Of a stretch of 64,000 bases of DNA, positions 15,023-24,268 are shown one piece after another. The translations under genes and the position numbers were made by a program. A model generated the notes under the pieces. The model was not told the origin of the DNA. It saw nothing but the letters and a program-made list of their open reading frames with translations, and searched no databases. Numbering within the stretch: position 1 is the stretch's first letter; every line of letters starts with the position of its first letter. The DNA lies in contig NZ_JACIFV010000015.1 of the NCBI RefSeq assembly GCF_014197535.1, forward strand, positions 82,738-146,737, written 5' to 3'. This stretch comes from Rhizobium aethiopicum. GTDB lineage: Bacteria; Pseudomonadota; Alphaproteobacteria; Rhizobiales; Rhizobiaceae.

Positions 15023-18000
15023 CTATTCCCCCGTCTTCGGCTTCCTCAGCCGCCGCCAGGCGGCGTGATCCGTCTGCAGATCGACGGCGGCATGTGCCGC
15101 AGGCAGGAGCGGTTTGCGCCTGCGCCGGCCGAAGCGTCGTTTGAAGCCGAGGATATTTTCGACGAAACTCCTGGTGTAGAGGCCAGGTCCACTCGAATAG
15201 ATGCGCCATCCACCGTCGACGGCGATCTTTCCGGTCTTGATGCGCGCCCAATGCTGCGCCGCCTGATAACGGTCATGGAAAGCCGCGTCGCTGCTGCTGA
15301 AATAGGTGTTGCGCTGGCGCAGTGAAGCATGCGGCAAGGCCGTCGTGACGGCGATCGGATTGACGACTGATATCGCCTTCCACAGCTCCTCTGCCGAAGC
15401 CTCCAGCGCGAGCGTTTCGCAATAGCGCAGATGCGCATGCACATACATCAGCCCGATCTCGCGGCCGAAGAAGGAGGAGGATTCGGCCCGGCGAAACAGC
15501 GTTTCGGGCCCGCCGGCGTAGGTCGCCGGCTTTTCCATCAGCCGCACGCCATCGGGGAAGAGCAGATGCTCTTCGATCAGCCGCATATGATGCCGCCTCT
15601 GCGTCGGCGTAAACAGCTTGCCGAGCATCGCCTGCGTCATCGAGATCAGCGAGAAGGAAAGGCCTGTGCGTTTATCGCTCGGATGCAGCAGCAATTCGAC
15701 GCCGTTATGGGCGGGATCGAAGATGCCATAGCCGGCGACGACGCCGTCGCGCACCAGATGTCGGTTGAAATCCCGGCGCATCGCGGTTGCGATCTTCCGC
15801 AGAGCCTTTGCCTTGCCGCCCTGGCCGCGGCGGCGCAGGATGGCGGAATAACGGACGAACTGCTCATAGAGCAGGGCGACGGTCCAGCTGCTGACCATCC
15901 AGTCGCGCAGATGCGGATCGGCCGGCTGCAGTGAGTCGTTCCAGTCTCCCTCGCCATAGCGGATCAGATGCGTTCCCGGGATGAACTGTGTGCGGACGGT
16001 ATCGAGCAGCTTCTCGACATGGGTCGCGACGGCATCGGGATGGGGCGTCTTCTGCATGGTCTTTTCGTCGCGCCAGGATACCTTCTCATCGAGAATGGCG
16101 AGATCGCCGGTCGCTTCGATATAGTCGCAGAGCGCCTTTAACGGCCAGACGATGACGTCGCCGTGACTGTCACCCGCCCGGATGTTGGCATAGGGCTCCA
16201 GCATGAACCATTGCGGCCAGTCGCCTTTTTCCAGATATTGTTCGCTGAAGACGGTCTTCACCACCTCCCTGGCTTCGCGGTCGTGCTCATAGGCAAGCAG
16301 GAATTCGATCGGCCCCTGGCAGGCGTCGCGCGTACCCCAGGCCGCACCCGTATATTGTTCCAGGCCGTGCGGCACGCTTAGATGGACGATGGCGTCATGC
16401 GCGAGCCAGGGCAGGAGGGTTGCCTGGGCGGCGAGATCGGGTGAAGGACTGTCGATCCTCATGCCGCGCACGGTGTTGCGCCAGAATGACGATGCCGGCG
16501 CAAGCATGGCCTCATCGGTGAGGCCGGCCTCATACCGGCTCGCCAGCCGTTCGGCTTCTTCGGCATCGGTCATCGAGCCAACGACGGCAAAGGAGAACGC
16601 CCGCGTTGGCAGGGACTTGAGCGCGATGAAGGCGCCGTTGCGCGCAACGCCATCGGCATAGAGCAACTCGTCGCCGCCGATCTCGTCGATTGTATCCGGC
16701 GTCGAACTCACCAGCCAGTAGACGGCTTCGGGATAACGCTCGCCCCAGAGCCAGGCCGGGTCCGGCCGGAAAGAGATGCGTTTGCGGCCGGGATCGAATT
16801 CGATGTTCCCGCCGGCGTCATATTCGCGCTCCCCGAGCACGATATGACCAAACACCAGGAAGCGGCACGGCTTGCCTTCCACGGACACACTCCATTGCAT
16901 CGCCGCATCCTCGCCGGAAGCGATCGCCGTGACGATGATCCTGCGATCCGGGCACTCATAGATCCAGCGGCAGTCGCTCAGCCCCATCTCGAAAGCCGAC
17001 GGCACCGCCAGAAGCTGCCAGCCCGCGCCGAGATCGACCATGATGCGCAGCCCGCTGGCGCGCGTCAGATTGTAGGGATCGCGGGATACCGAAAAGAGCT
17101 TGTGGAAGGACGTATTGCCGATCGTCAGCTGCGCGGCGAAAATCCCTTGCATCCAGCAGCTGGCGGCAAGGGTGGTATCGTCGAGCAGCATGTTTTGACC
17201 GCTCCGCACGATGGCGCCATGGCGCCGCGCGACGATGAGTTCCTTGTCGCGCAGAACGACGTGGCGGTTGAGCACGCCGTCCGGCACGAAAAATGAAAGA
17301 AGCTTTCCGTGCGCGCGCTCTTCCAGGCTCCGCTCCGGATAGAGCTTTCGGATCGCCTTCAGATCCAGCGACTCTGCCTCCAGCAGGGGCGCATCCTGGA
17401 GCAGGCTGCGAGCGGCCGCGGCCGCCTCCGGATCGGCGGCTGCACTCTCCGGCACCTTGATATCCTCGAGCCGCGAGAGGTCGGCATCGCTTGACGCCTC
17501 GGAATGATCGGCGGCGAACAGGGCAAAGAAGGTCGCAGCCGCGCCGTCTGCGGACACGGAAAGCGGTCTCGACTGAATGGCCGGACAGGCCGTCTCCTGC
17601 TGCCGCCGTTCGCTCGGCAGGCTGGTGCCGAAGGGACCGACCAGCAGGTCGCCCTGTCCGTGCTTCGCCTGCACCAGCTGGATCGCATCCGTGGCATAGG
17701 CGGCCGCGCCATTGAAGCAACCCTGGATGAGCCAGGGATTGCGGGGGCCCGACTGCTTGAGATTTTGCCGATTCATGACGACGGGGCCGTATGTCTCGTG
17801 ATCGGCGATATGGTGATCGACATATTGCGAAGCATAGGCCTCGCTGTTCATCAGGAAACCGCGATCGCCGAGACCGACGTCCTGGACGAGCACCAGATCC
17901 ACCGGCAGCGTTCCCTTCTTCGGATGCTTGAGCGAGACGCGCCAGAACCAGGCCGTTTCGGAAGCATGAAGCTCGAGGCGGACGGTGTAGCTGACATCGC

Positions 18001-18310
18001 CGGCCTTGCCGCTCCAGGAAAAGCTCGTCGCATCGTGCCCGAAGCGGCCGTCGGCGCGAGGGCCGACGATCTCGACGACATCAGGCTTGGCGCCGCCGAT
18101 GCGCAGGTAAAGGCGGCTGATGCCGCCGTAGAGCGGCGAGCCCTGGATCTGATTGATCTGCACCGCCCCCTTGTCGTCGGCATATTCGATGGCAAACAGC
18201 GTGCCGTTCGGCAGCGCCGATATCGACAGGCCGGAACCGTTGCTAATGGCGAGAAGACCCAGCTCTTCGCGTCGTGGCATTTGCAAACTGCGCTTGAGGT
18301 TCAGGGCCAT
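15023..18310 (-). CDS. GH94 glycoside phosphorylase, 1,2-beta-oligoglucan phosphorylase-like
   Basis: A roughly 1095-residue GH94 protein. The start at 18310 (MALNLKRSL) is chosen because the extra upstream residues look non-coding; MPRREELG ten codons later is an alternative. The N-terminal half is beta-rich (super-sandwich), the C-terminal half is the (alpha/alpha)6 barrel with the catalytic Asp in GEGDWNDSL and barrel motifs WGTRDACQGP and SSSFFGREIGLMYVHAHLRY. Cellobiose- and chitobiose-phosphorylases are about 800 residues; about 1100 residues is typical of 1,2-beta-oligoglucan phosphorylase. In a rhizobium this would degrade sophoro-oligosaccharides from cyclic beta-1,2-glucan to alpha-glucose-1-phosphate. 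It has no signal peptide. Specificity is inferred from length and host biology. Confidence 0.82.
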   Translation of the reverse strand: MALNLKRSLQMPRREELGLLAISNGSGLSISALPNGTLFAIEYADDKGAVQINQIQGSPLYGGISRLYLRIGGAKPDVVEIVGPRADGRFGHDATSFSWSGKAGDVSYTVRLELHASETAWFWRVSLKHPKKGTLPVDLVLVQDVGLGDRGFLMNSEAYASQYVDHHIADHETYGPVVMNRQNLKQSGPRNPWLIQGCFNGAAAYATDAIQLVQAKHGQGDLLVGPFGTSLPSERRQQETACPAIQSRPLSVSADGAAATFFALFAADHSEASSDADLSRLEDIKVPESAAADPEAAAAARSLLQDAPLLEAESLDLKAIRKLYPERSLEERAHGKLLSFFVPDGVLNRHVVLRDKELIVARRHGAIVRSGQNMLLDDTTLAASCWMQGIFAAQLTIGNTSFHKLFSVSRDPYNLTRASGLRIMVDLGAGWQLLAVPSAFEMGLSDCRWIYECPDRRIIVTAIASGEDAAMQWSVSVEGKPCRFLVFGHIVLGEREYDAGGNIEFDPGRKRISFRPDPAWLWGERYPEAVYWLVSSTPDTIDEIGGDELLYADGVARNGAFIALKSLPTRAFSFAVVGSMTDAEEAERLASRYEAGLTDEAMLAPASSFWRNTVRGMRIDSPSPDLAAQATLLPWLAHDAIVHLSVPHGLEQYTGAAWGTRDACQGPIEFLLAYEHDREAREVVKTVFSEQYLEKGDWPQWFMLEPYANIRAGDSHGDVIVWPLKALCDYIEATGDLAILDEKVSWRDEKTMQKTPHPDAVATHVEKLLDTVRTQFIPGTHLIRYGEGDWNDSLQPADPHLRDWMVSSWTVALLYEQFVRYSAILRRRGQGGKAKALRKIATAMRRDFNRHLVRDGVVAGYGIFDPAHNGVELLLHPSDKRTGLSFSLISMTQAMLGKLFTPTQRRHHMRLIEEHLLFPDGVRLMEKPATYAGGPETLFRRAESSSFFGREIGLMYVHAHLRYCETLALEASAEELWKAISVVNPIAVTTALPHASLRQRNTYFSSSDAAFHDRYQAAQHWARIKTGKIAVDGGWRIYSSGPGLYTRSFVENILGFKRRFGRRRRKPLLPAAHAAVDLQTDHAAWRRLRKPKTGE

Positions 18311-18485
18311 TGAGATCTCGTCGATTGGTGTCCGCGGGGGAATCAAAGGATGGCTCAAAAAGATTGAGAGAAATCTTACCGGTGACGGGAAGATCGACAA
18401 GGTGGCGCGACCGATAGACTCACATCAGAGCGGATCAGAAAACGAGAGGACTGGCATTTGACCCCGGTCGCGGCGGCGCAGATGG

Positions 18486-18974
18486 TTACCGCCACTTCTC
18501 GACGAGAAATCCCGATGATCCCTGAACGGGATCGGTATCGGGCAGGGGTACCGAGGAGATTTTCGCCAGCATTTCGCTTGAAGCAGCCGAAGTCTGAATG
18601 TCGGCATGCTGCCCTTTGGGATAAGCCCCGATGACTTCGAACTCCGCCGTGCAGCCGAGGTTTTGGTGCCCGGTTCCGGCTGGAAGCACCAGACAGTCTC
18701 CCGCCGCGACTTCGAGCGCTCGACCGCCGGGGCCGCCGATCAGCAGTGTGGCGCTACCACGTGCAATGCCCAGGACTTCGTGAGCACCGCAATGGTAGTG
18801 CTGATAATCGAAGACACCGTTCGTCCAGATGCCGGTCCAACCATTTGCCGCGAAGCGGCTTTTGAAATCAGCAGGATCATCATCGGCAAAAAGCTCCCGA
18901 TAGAGCAATACAGGCAGACGGGGGTTGTTCGGGACCCAGCCGCTCGGTTCGAAAATGATCGTCTCGGTGTTCAT
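18486..18974 (-). CDS. YjlB-like cupin domain protein
   Basis: A 162-residue single-domain cupin. The metal-binding strands are readable: HYHCGAHEVLGIARGSA (two His and Glu, about 60-76) and DCLVLPAGTGHQNLG with the second His (about 93-107). The FxxNGWxGIWxNGVFDYxHYH lead-in is characteristic of the YjlB group. These proteins have no established reaction. It lies between the GH94 gene and an MFS pump but is separated from both by 60-180 bases. Confidence 0.85.
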   Translation of the reverse strand: MNTETIIFEPSGWVPNNPRLPVLLYRELFADDDPADFKSRFAANGWTGIWTNGVFDYQHYHCGAHEVLGIARGSATLLIGGPGGRALEVAAGDCLVLPAGTGHQNLGCTAEFEVIGAYPKGQHADIQTSAASSEMLAKISSVPLPDTDPVQGSSGFLVEKWR

Positions 18975-19052
18975 ACCGACCTCCCAATGCCAATGGCTTC
19001 AAAAGCCAAACTTTTGGCGAGCGCCGGCGGTTCCACAATGGACTGGGCTTCG

Positions 19053-20606
19053 TCAGCGACGGTCTTCGCCCGGCGCCGGCCGCCTGGCGAAGGGGACTGA
19101 GAGCAGGGCGCAGCCGGTCAGGATGGCGACGACCATCCAGGCTTCGTTGATCGCCTGAACGCTGGCCGCGGTCTGGACCAGCGGATCGAGCGTCGCCATG
19201 GTATCCGCATCGAAGCTGCCGCTATGTGTCGATATCACCTCGGCAGGCGCGCCGACAAATGTGGCCGCCTCGATGTCGCCGGCCTGGAGGCGCGCCCAGA
19301 GGTCTTGCCCCAGCGGCTCCGAGCGTGTGTAGATGATGGTATCGATCAGCGCGATGCCGATGGCGCCGCCGAGATTGCGCATCAGATTGAAAAGCCCGCT
19401 CGCATCGGGAACGCGATCGGCCGGAAGCGTGCCGAGCGCCAGCCGGGTCGGCGGCAGCAGGCAGAACATGATGGCGACGCCGCGCACCACCTGCGGCCAG
19501 AACATTGCGTCGTAATCCGAGCGCGGATCCTGAAACGCGCTCATGCCGACGCCGATCGCAAACAGGGCGAAACCGGCGGCCGACAGCAGCCGCGCATCCA
19601 TGCGCTTTTCCAGCGCGACGGCGACCGGCGCGGTGACCAGCTGCGCGATGCCGGTGACCAGCATGGTCACGCCGATCTCAAGGGCGTCGTGGCCCCTGAT
19701 GAAAGCGAGAAAGACCGGCATGAGATAGACCGACCCGAAGAGGCCGATGCCGAGGATGAAGCTCAGAACCGAGCCGACGAGAAAATTCCGATCGCCGAAA
19801 TTACCAAGATCGACGATCGGCCGGCGCCGGCGCAGCGTTCGCGTTATGAACGCGCCGCCCGAGACAAGGCAGACGGCCAGCAGGCTCAGCACATAGGCCG
19901 AGGTCCAGCCGCTGGTCGGCGCCTCTTTGAGGCTGAGTTCCAGCGCCGTCAGCGCTGCCGCCATCAACAGGAGCGACAGACCGTCGAGATGCCTGAGTTC
20001 GGACGGATCGACCGCCTGCTTCGGCAGGAAGCGGGCTGCCATAATTGCCGATGCAAGTCCCGGAAGGATATTGATCAGGAACAGCCAGTGCCAGGAATAG
20101 GTTTCGGTCAGCCATCCGCCAACGATCGGGCCGACGGTGGGCGCAAGCACCGCCAGCACGCCGGCAATCGTCGTCGCGAGCGCTTGCCGCTCGTTCGGAA
20201 ACAGAATGAACACGGCTGAAAACACCGAGGGGATCAGCGTTCCGCCGGAAAAGCCCTGAAGCACCCGCCAGGCGACCAGCGCGCCGAAGCTGCCGCTGGC
20301 CGCACAGCCGGCGGACGCCGTCACGAACAGGCCGATGGCCACGACGAACAGCCACCGCATCGTCAGAAGCCGCGTCAGCAGGCCGGTCAGCGGGATGGCG
20401 ACTACCTCGGCGATCAGATAGGCCGTCTGTATCCAGCTCATCTGATCCGGACCGATATCGAGCGCCGACTGGATGGTCGGCAGCGATGTCGCCACCACCT
20501 GAACGTCGAGGATCGCCATGAACATGCCGACGCACATGGCCAGGAAGCCGAGCCAGACGATGGCGGGCCTTCCATCAGGACGAGCAGCTTCAAGTCGTTC
20601 CGACAT
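19053..20606 (-). CDS. MFS multidrug efflux transporter, DHA2/EmrB family
   Basis: A 14-helix H+ antiporter of about 517 residues. Motifs visible: LDVQVVATSLPTI in TM1 (the DHA2 D1 motif), WIQTAYLIAEVVAIPLTG in TM2, motif C in TM5 (GVLAVLAPTVGPIVGGWL), and motif A-like cytoplasmic loops. It probably exports hydrophobic drugs or plant phenolics. The start at 20606 has a weak GGCGGG site; the reading frame extends 31 codons upstream with other Met codons lacking ribosome sites, so the first residues are uncertain. No EmrA-like adaptor is adjacent, so it may work alone or with an adaptor encoded elsewhere. Confidence 0.87.
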   Translation of the reverse strand: MSERLEAARPDGRPAIVWLGFLAMCVGMFMAILDVQVVATSLPTIQSALDIGPDQMSWIQTAYLIAEVVAIPLTGLLTRLLTMRWLFVVAIGLFVTASAGCAASGSFGALVAWRVLQGFSGGTLIPSVFSAVFILFPNERQALATTIAGVLAVLAPTVGPIVGGWLTETYSWHWLFLINILPGLASAIMAARFLPKQAVDPSELRHLDGLSLLLMAAALTALELSLKEAPTSGWTSAYVLSLLAVCLVSGGAFITRTLRRRRPIVDLGNFGDRNFLVGSVLSFILGIGLFGSVYLMPVFLAFIRGHDALEIGVTMLVTGIAQLVTAPVAVALEKRMDARLLSAAGFALFAIGVGMSAFQDPRSDYDAMFWPQVVRGVAIMFCLLPPTRLALGTLPADRVPDASGLFNLMRNLGGAIGIALIDTIIYTRSEPLGQDLWARLQAGDIEAATFVGAPAEVISTHSGSFDADTMATLDPLVQTAASVQAINEAWMVVAILTGCALLSVPFARRPAPGEDRR

Positions 20607-20780
20607 GCGAGGATCCCGCCAGCGCGGCATTGTCTGCATCGGTGAGAAATCTAGGACTTTCATGTTTGCGATCGAAACGATCGGCATGTCAACCGCCACG
20701 CTGCGGCGAAAAGCTTACAACGCGCACAGACCGGGGAGATCGCCACCAGCCGGGCATTGGTCGCCTATGCCCGAAACGCG

Positions 20781-20811
20781 ACCGAGCCTGACCGGGAAGG
20801 CCAGGCTCGGT
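20781..20811 (-). terminator. Terminator-like hairpin after the flagellin gene
   Basis: A ten-base perfect inverted repeat (ACCGAGCCTG / CAGGCTCGGT) with an 11-base loop lies 63 bases after the flagellin stop. The minus-strand sequence continues CGCGTTTCGG, so there is no real T-tract; it may act as a 3' stabiliser instead. Confidence 0.55.
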
Positions 20812-20873
20812 GTTCGATCGGCGAATTTGGGCCGGACGTTCTATGCGCCCGGCTCCCTCTGCGTCGGCCAGGA

Positions 20874-21782
20874 TTAGCCGCGGAAGAGCGACAGGATGTT
20901 CTGGGACGACGAATTCGCGATCGACAGCGACTGGATCGCAAGCTGCTGCTGGGTTTGCAGGGCGGAAAGCCTGCTCGACTCCTCCTCCATGTCGGCATCG
21001 ACCAGGCGACCAACACCCGAGTCGATCGAATCGGACAGCGCACTGACGAAGTCTTCCTGCAGTTCGATGCGGGTCGAGACCGAACCCAGCTGTGCACCGG
21101 CCGAGGTCATCGCCGATAGCGCGGATTCGACGGTCGACAGCGCCGACTGGATCTGGCCGGTGGTAAAATCGGTAATGTCGAGCGAGTAAACGGAATCGCC
21201 GTTTGCATCAGCCGTTCCGAGGATACCCGTGGAGGTTTCGATCGAGCCGCCGCTCATGCCGAACAGGACGTTGCCCATCGAGCTGGTATCGAGAGCATAG
21301 TCCGTCATTTTCACCGAAACGGCGCCGGAGCCATCGCGGACGAAGGACGATACGACGCTCACGGTGCCATCAGCACCGGCGACCCAGTTTTCGCCGGAGA
21401 AGGAAGCCGACTGGGCGATGCTCATCAGCTGCTCCTGCAGCTGGCTGATTTCTTCCTGGACCTTGGACTTGTCGACACCGTCTTCGGTCGCGGCCACGAG
21501 CTTGGCTTTGATCTCGTCGACGACGTCGATCGCGCTGTCCATTGCCGTATAGGCCGTATCGACCTTTGCTGCGCCGAGGCCAAGGGCGTCGGACACGGCT
21601 GACAGCGCCTTGTTGTCGGACCGCATCGTGGTCGCGATCGACCAGTAGGCGGCGTTGTCGGATGCGGTGTCGACCCGGTAGCCGGTGGAAACACGGTTCT
21701 GCGTCGATTCGAGATTGGAATTGACGGTGCGCAGCGTCTGAAGGGCTGCCATCGCGGAATTGTTCGTATTGATGCTGGTCAT
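20874..21782 (-). CDS. Flagellin
   Basis: A 302-residue flagellin, filament subunit exported through the flagellar type III apparatus. The N-terminal D0/D1 region (MTSINTNNSAMAALQTLRTV, then STGYRVDTASDNAAYWSIA) and the C-terminal D1/D0 region (SALQTQQQLAIQSLSIANSS, then NILSLFRG) are the rhizobial flagellin hallmarks. The variable middle is short, as in rhizobial FlaA-type proteins (about 300-390 residues). It stands apart from any other flagellar gene in the window, so it is an orphan paralogue comparable to FlaE/FlaG/FlaH of R. leguminosarum; which one cannot be decided here. The 5' leader is long and contains a 10-bp-period repeat that may bind the flagellar activator. Confidence 0.95.
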   Translation of the reverse strand: MTSINTNNSAMAALQTLRTVNSNLESTQNRVSTGYRVDTASDNAAYWSIATTMRSDNKALSAVSDALGLGAAKVDTAYTAMDSAIDVVDEIKAKLVAATEDGVDKSKVQEEISQLQEQLMSIAQSASFSGENWVAGADGTVSVVSSFVRDGSGAVSVKMTDYALDTSSMGNVLFGMSGGSIETSTGILGTADANGDSVYSLDITDFTTGQIQSALSTVESALSAMTSAGAQLGSVSTRIELQEDFVSALSDSIDSGVGRLVDADMEEESSRLSALQTQQQLAIQSLSIANSSSQNILSLFRG

Positions 21783-21908
21783 GGAAATGTCGCCTGATTC
21801 GGAAGTTGATCTATTGCATCCCGGGGGACATCCGGGCCGTGGCGAGCAGCCTCATGCTTATCGACCCCCTCTTCGGGGTGGTCAATTCGCCACCGTTGAG
21901 GCAATTAT

Positions 21909-21928
21909 GGTACTTAAAGGTACTTTAA
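21909..21928. promoter_or_regulatory. Tandem 10-bp repeat upstream of the flagellin gene
   Basis: GGTACTTAAA is followed directly by GGTACTTTAA, matching at nine of ten positions. One-helical-turn direct repeats are the typical binding pattern of OmpR/PhoB-type regulators. It lies about 130 bases upstream of the flagellin start. Rem, the OmpR-type flagellar activator of rhizobia, is a candidate. Nearby (21863-21879) ACCCC/GGGGT forms a small hairpin in the leader. Confidence 0.4.
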
Positions 21929-22038
21929 TGGTTAACGCGAATGGGCGAGCCGAGATTTTTTCCCAAATTGCGACACCCCGCCGACGCCATCGGGAGAATT
22001 TGTCCTGGTGCCGGGCAGCAGAAATTCCGGATGGCCGA

Positions 22039-22068
22039 TTGACGGCTCGGCGGCAAACTGGCTATCAC
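22039..22068 (+). promoter_or_regulatory. Promoter of the hexosaminidase gene
   Basis: TTGACG (22039-22044) and TATCAC (22063-22068) are separated by 18 bases and lie about 100 bases before the start codon. The match is moderate. A 13-bp palindrome starts six bases after the -10 box. The rest of the 382-base divergent region (21783-22164) shows only the flagellin leader elements. Confidence 0.45.
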
Positions 22069-22073
22069 TATTA

Positions 22074-22086
22074 AATCAATTTGATT
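22074..22086. promoter_or_regulatory. Palindromic operator AATCAATTTGATT
   Basis: A perfect odd-centred palindrome (AATCAA-T-TTGATT) immediately downstream of the likely promoter of the GH20 gene. Position at the transcription start suits a repressor. The binding protein is not identified; sugar regulators of the ROK, LacI or GntR types are all encoded in the neighbourhood or genome. Confidence 0.45.
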
Positions 22087-22164
22087 GACTTCAACTGCCG
22101 CTCCGATCCCGGTGGCCGTGCCGGAACGCCCAAAAACCTCGTTTTTCCCAAGGAAGAGTAATCA

Positions 22165-24186
22165 ATGTCGACACCGCGACCGAACGCCCTGCGGCTTGAA
22201 ACCCTTTGGAACCCACCTGCCGAGGGCAAGGAATTCTCCTATGTCCTGCGCCTCAGGAACCTCGGCAGCGAACCGCTTTCGAATTTTTCGCTCTGCGTCA
22301 GCGGCCCGGGCCGCGTCGATCCCGCCGGGCGGGTCGAAGGCGCAACGGTGTCGCAACGGCTTTCGAACTTCACCGAATTCCAGCCGCCGGCCAACTTCGT
22401 TCTCGGCGCAGGCGACACTTGGACGATCTCCGTCTATGCGCTCAGCTGGCAGTTCCGTCACTGGACGGACGGCGCGACGAGCGCCTATCTCGCACAGTCC
22501 GATGGCAGCACCATCGTGCTCGGCGTCGAGCCGACACGCTCTTCGGTCAGCAATGCGCCGCTGAAGCGCGGTGCCGAGATCTATCCCGTTCCCGTCAACG
22601 CGCCCGTTGCGGTATCGATCATTCCCTGGCCGAACCGCGTCGCCGTCGCATCGCGCCGCCCGCTGCCGGCGGGTTTTGCGCCGCAGGCGCAGAGCCCTGA
22701 AGGGGAGGCGGCGGCGAAAAGTTTCGCGGCGCTGGTGGAGCATCTCTTCGCGGTCGAAGGCATCGTGCGAACCGAAGCCGAAGGCGCGGTTCGTGTCGGC
22801 CTGAAGGAGGCCGCCACCTTCGGGTCGGAGGCTTATCGGCTGAGCTTCGAAGAAGAGGCGATCACGATCGAGGCAAGCAGCCACACCGGCTTCCTTTACG
22901 GCCTCGTCACGCTCGGCCAGATCTGGCGCGGTGCCAGGCTGCATCCCGGCGTCTTCCAGTTTCCGGCATCCGGCGAGATCGTCGACGAGCCGTCGATGGG
23001 CTGGCGCGGCCTGCATCTCGATGTCGCCCGCCAGTTCTACGGCGCGGCCGAAGTCAAGAAGCTGTTGGCGGTGCTTGCCTGGAACAAGCTCAACCGCTTC
23101 CACTGGCACCTTTCCGACGACGAGGCCTGGCGCGTGGAGATCGATGCCTACCCGACCCTGACCGAGATCGGCGCCTGGCGCGGCCACGGTCTCGCCGTGC
23201 CGCCGCTTCTGGGTTCGAGCCCGGCCAGGACGGGCGGCTACTACACCAAGCCTGTCATCCGCGAGATCGTCGCCCTCGCAAAGAACTTCGGCATCGAAAT
23301 CGTGCCGGAGATCGACATGCCCGGACATTGTTATGCCATGCAGCAGGCCATACCGGAACTGCGCGACCCGGCCGAGAAAGGCAGCTATCACTCGGTCCAG
23401 GGTTTTCCCGACAACTGCATCAATCCGGCACGCGAGCAGACCTACCAAATCGTCGAGACCATTCTTTCCGAACTCATCGAGCTCTTTCCGTTCAAGACGA
23501 TCCATCTCGGCGCCGACGAGGTTCCGCTCGGCGCATGGTCCGGCTCTCCGGAAGCGCTGGCGCGCCTCAGCGCCATCGCCGGCGACGAGGTTGCCGATGC
23601 GCATGCCAAGCGGCTGAACGTTGTCACCAACACCCATGGCGCCGACGACATTCACGGCTCAGGCGCCGCCATCCTGCAGGCGGAATTCCTCGAACGCGTC
23701 CAACGCTTCCTGGCGAGCAAGGGCTGCGTCACCGGCGGTTGGGAGGAAGCGGCCCATGGCGACGTCATCGACAAGTCGAAAAGCTATCTCTGCAGCTGGC
23801 GCAATGTCGAGGTTTCGGCCGAGCTCGCCGAACGCGGCTATCAAATGGTCGTCTGCCCCGGTCAGGTCTATTATCTCGACATGGCGCTGAGGACGGACTG
23901 GGATGAGCCCGGCGCCAGCTGGGCAGGAAATTCGGACGCGGAAAAGCTCTATAATTTCGATCCGGTCGGCGGCTGGACAGCGCGCCAGAAACAGCAACTG
24001 CTCGGCATCCAGGCCTGCATCTGGTCCGAACCGATGACCGATCGCGCCGTCTTCGACCGTCTCGTCTTCCCACGCCTTTCCGCACTTGCCGAGACCGGCT
24101 GGACGAAGCCCTCGTCCAAGTCATGGGACCGTTTCAAGGCGCTCGCGGGGCTGATGCCGCTGCTCTACGGGTTGCAGGAGTCGTAG
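22165..24186 (+). CDS. Beta-N-acetylhexosaminidase (GH20)
   Basis: A 673-residue GH20 enzyme that removes terminal GlcNAc/GalNAc residues by substrate-assisted catalysis. Domains: about 1-130 beta-rich carbohydrate-binding-like domain, 130-270 GH20b domain, 275-640 TIM barrel. Barrel motifs: GWRGLHLDVARQFY, NKLNRFHWHLSDDEAWRVEI, EIVPEIDMPGH, and HLGADEVPLGAW with the catalytic Asp-Glu pair. No signal peptide is seen, so it may act in the cytosol on imported chito-oligosaccharides or glycoconjugates. AAGGAAGAGTAATCA precedes the ATG. It is monocistronic here with its own promoter and operator. Confidence 0.93.
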   Translation: MSTPRPNALRLETLWNPPAEGKEFSYVLRLRNLGSEPLSNFSLCVSGPGRVDPAGRVEGATVSQRLSNFTEFQPPANFVLGAGDTWTISVYALSWQFRHWTDGATSAYLAQSDGSTIVLGVEPTRSSVSNAPLKRGAEIYPVPVNAPVAVSIIPWPNRVAVASRRPLPAGFAPQAQSPEGEAAAKSFAALVEHLFAVEGIVRTEAEGAVRVGLKEAATFGSEAYRLSFEEEAITIEASSHTGFLYGLVTLGQIWRGARLHPGVFQFPASGEIVDEPSMGWRGLHLDVARQFYGAAEVKKLLAVLAWNKLNRFHWHLSDDEAWRVEIDAYPTLTEIGAWRGHGLAVPPLLGSSPARTGGYYTKPVIREIVALAKNFGIEIVPEIDMPGHCYAMQQAIPELRDPAEKGSYHSVQGFPDNCINPAREQTYQIVETILSELIELFPFKTIHLGADEVPLGAWSGSPEALARLSAIAGDEVADAHAKRLNVVTNTHGADDIHGSGAAILQAEFLERVQRFLASKGCVTGGWEEAAHGDVIDKSKSYLCSWRNVEVSAELAERGYQMVVCPGQVYYLDMALRTDWDEPGASWAGNSDAEKLYNFDPVGGWTARQKQQLLGIQACIWSEPMTDRAVFDRLVFPRLSALAETGWTKPSSKSWDRFKALAGLMPLLYGLQES

Positions 24187-24268
24187 CGCCCGGATTGGCA
24201 GGAAGATGATCTGAGGGCGATCCCTTGCCGTCGCAGGAGACGGTGACGGCAAGGGTATCGGCGTTGCG

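Noticed and set aside
22162..23655. 497-codon open frame antisense to the GH20 gene
   Set aside because: It is a GC-bias shadow of the strongly supported hexosaminidase; the translation is Arg/Asp-rich with no domain.
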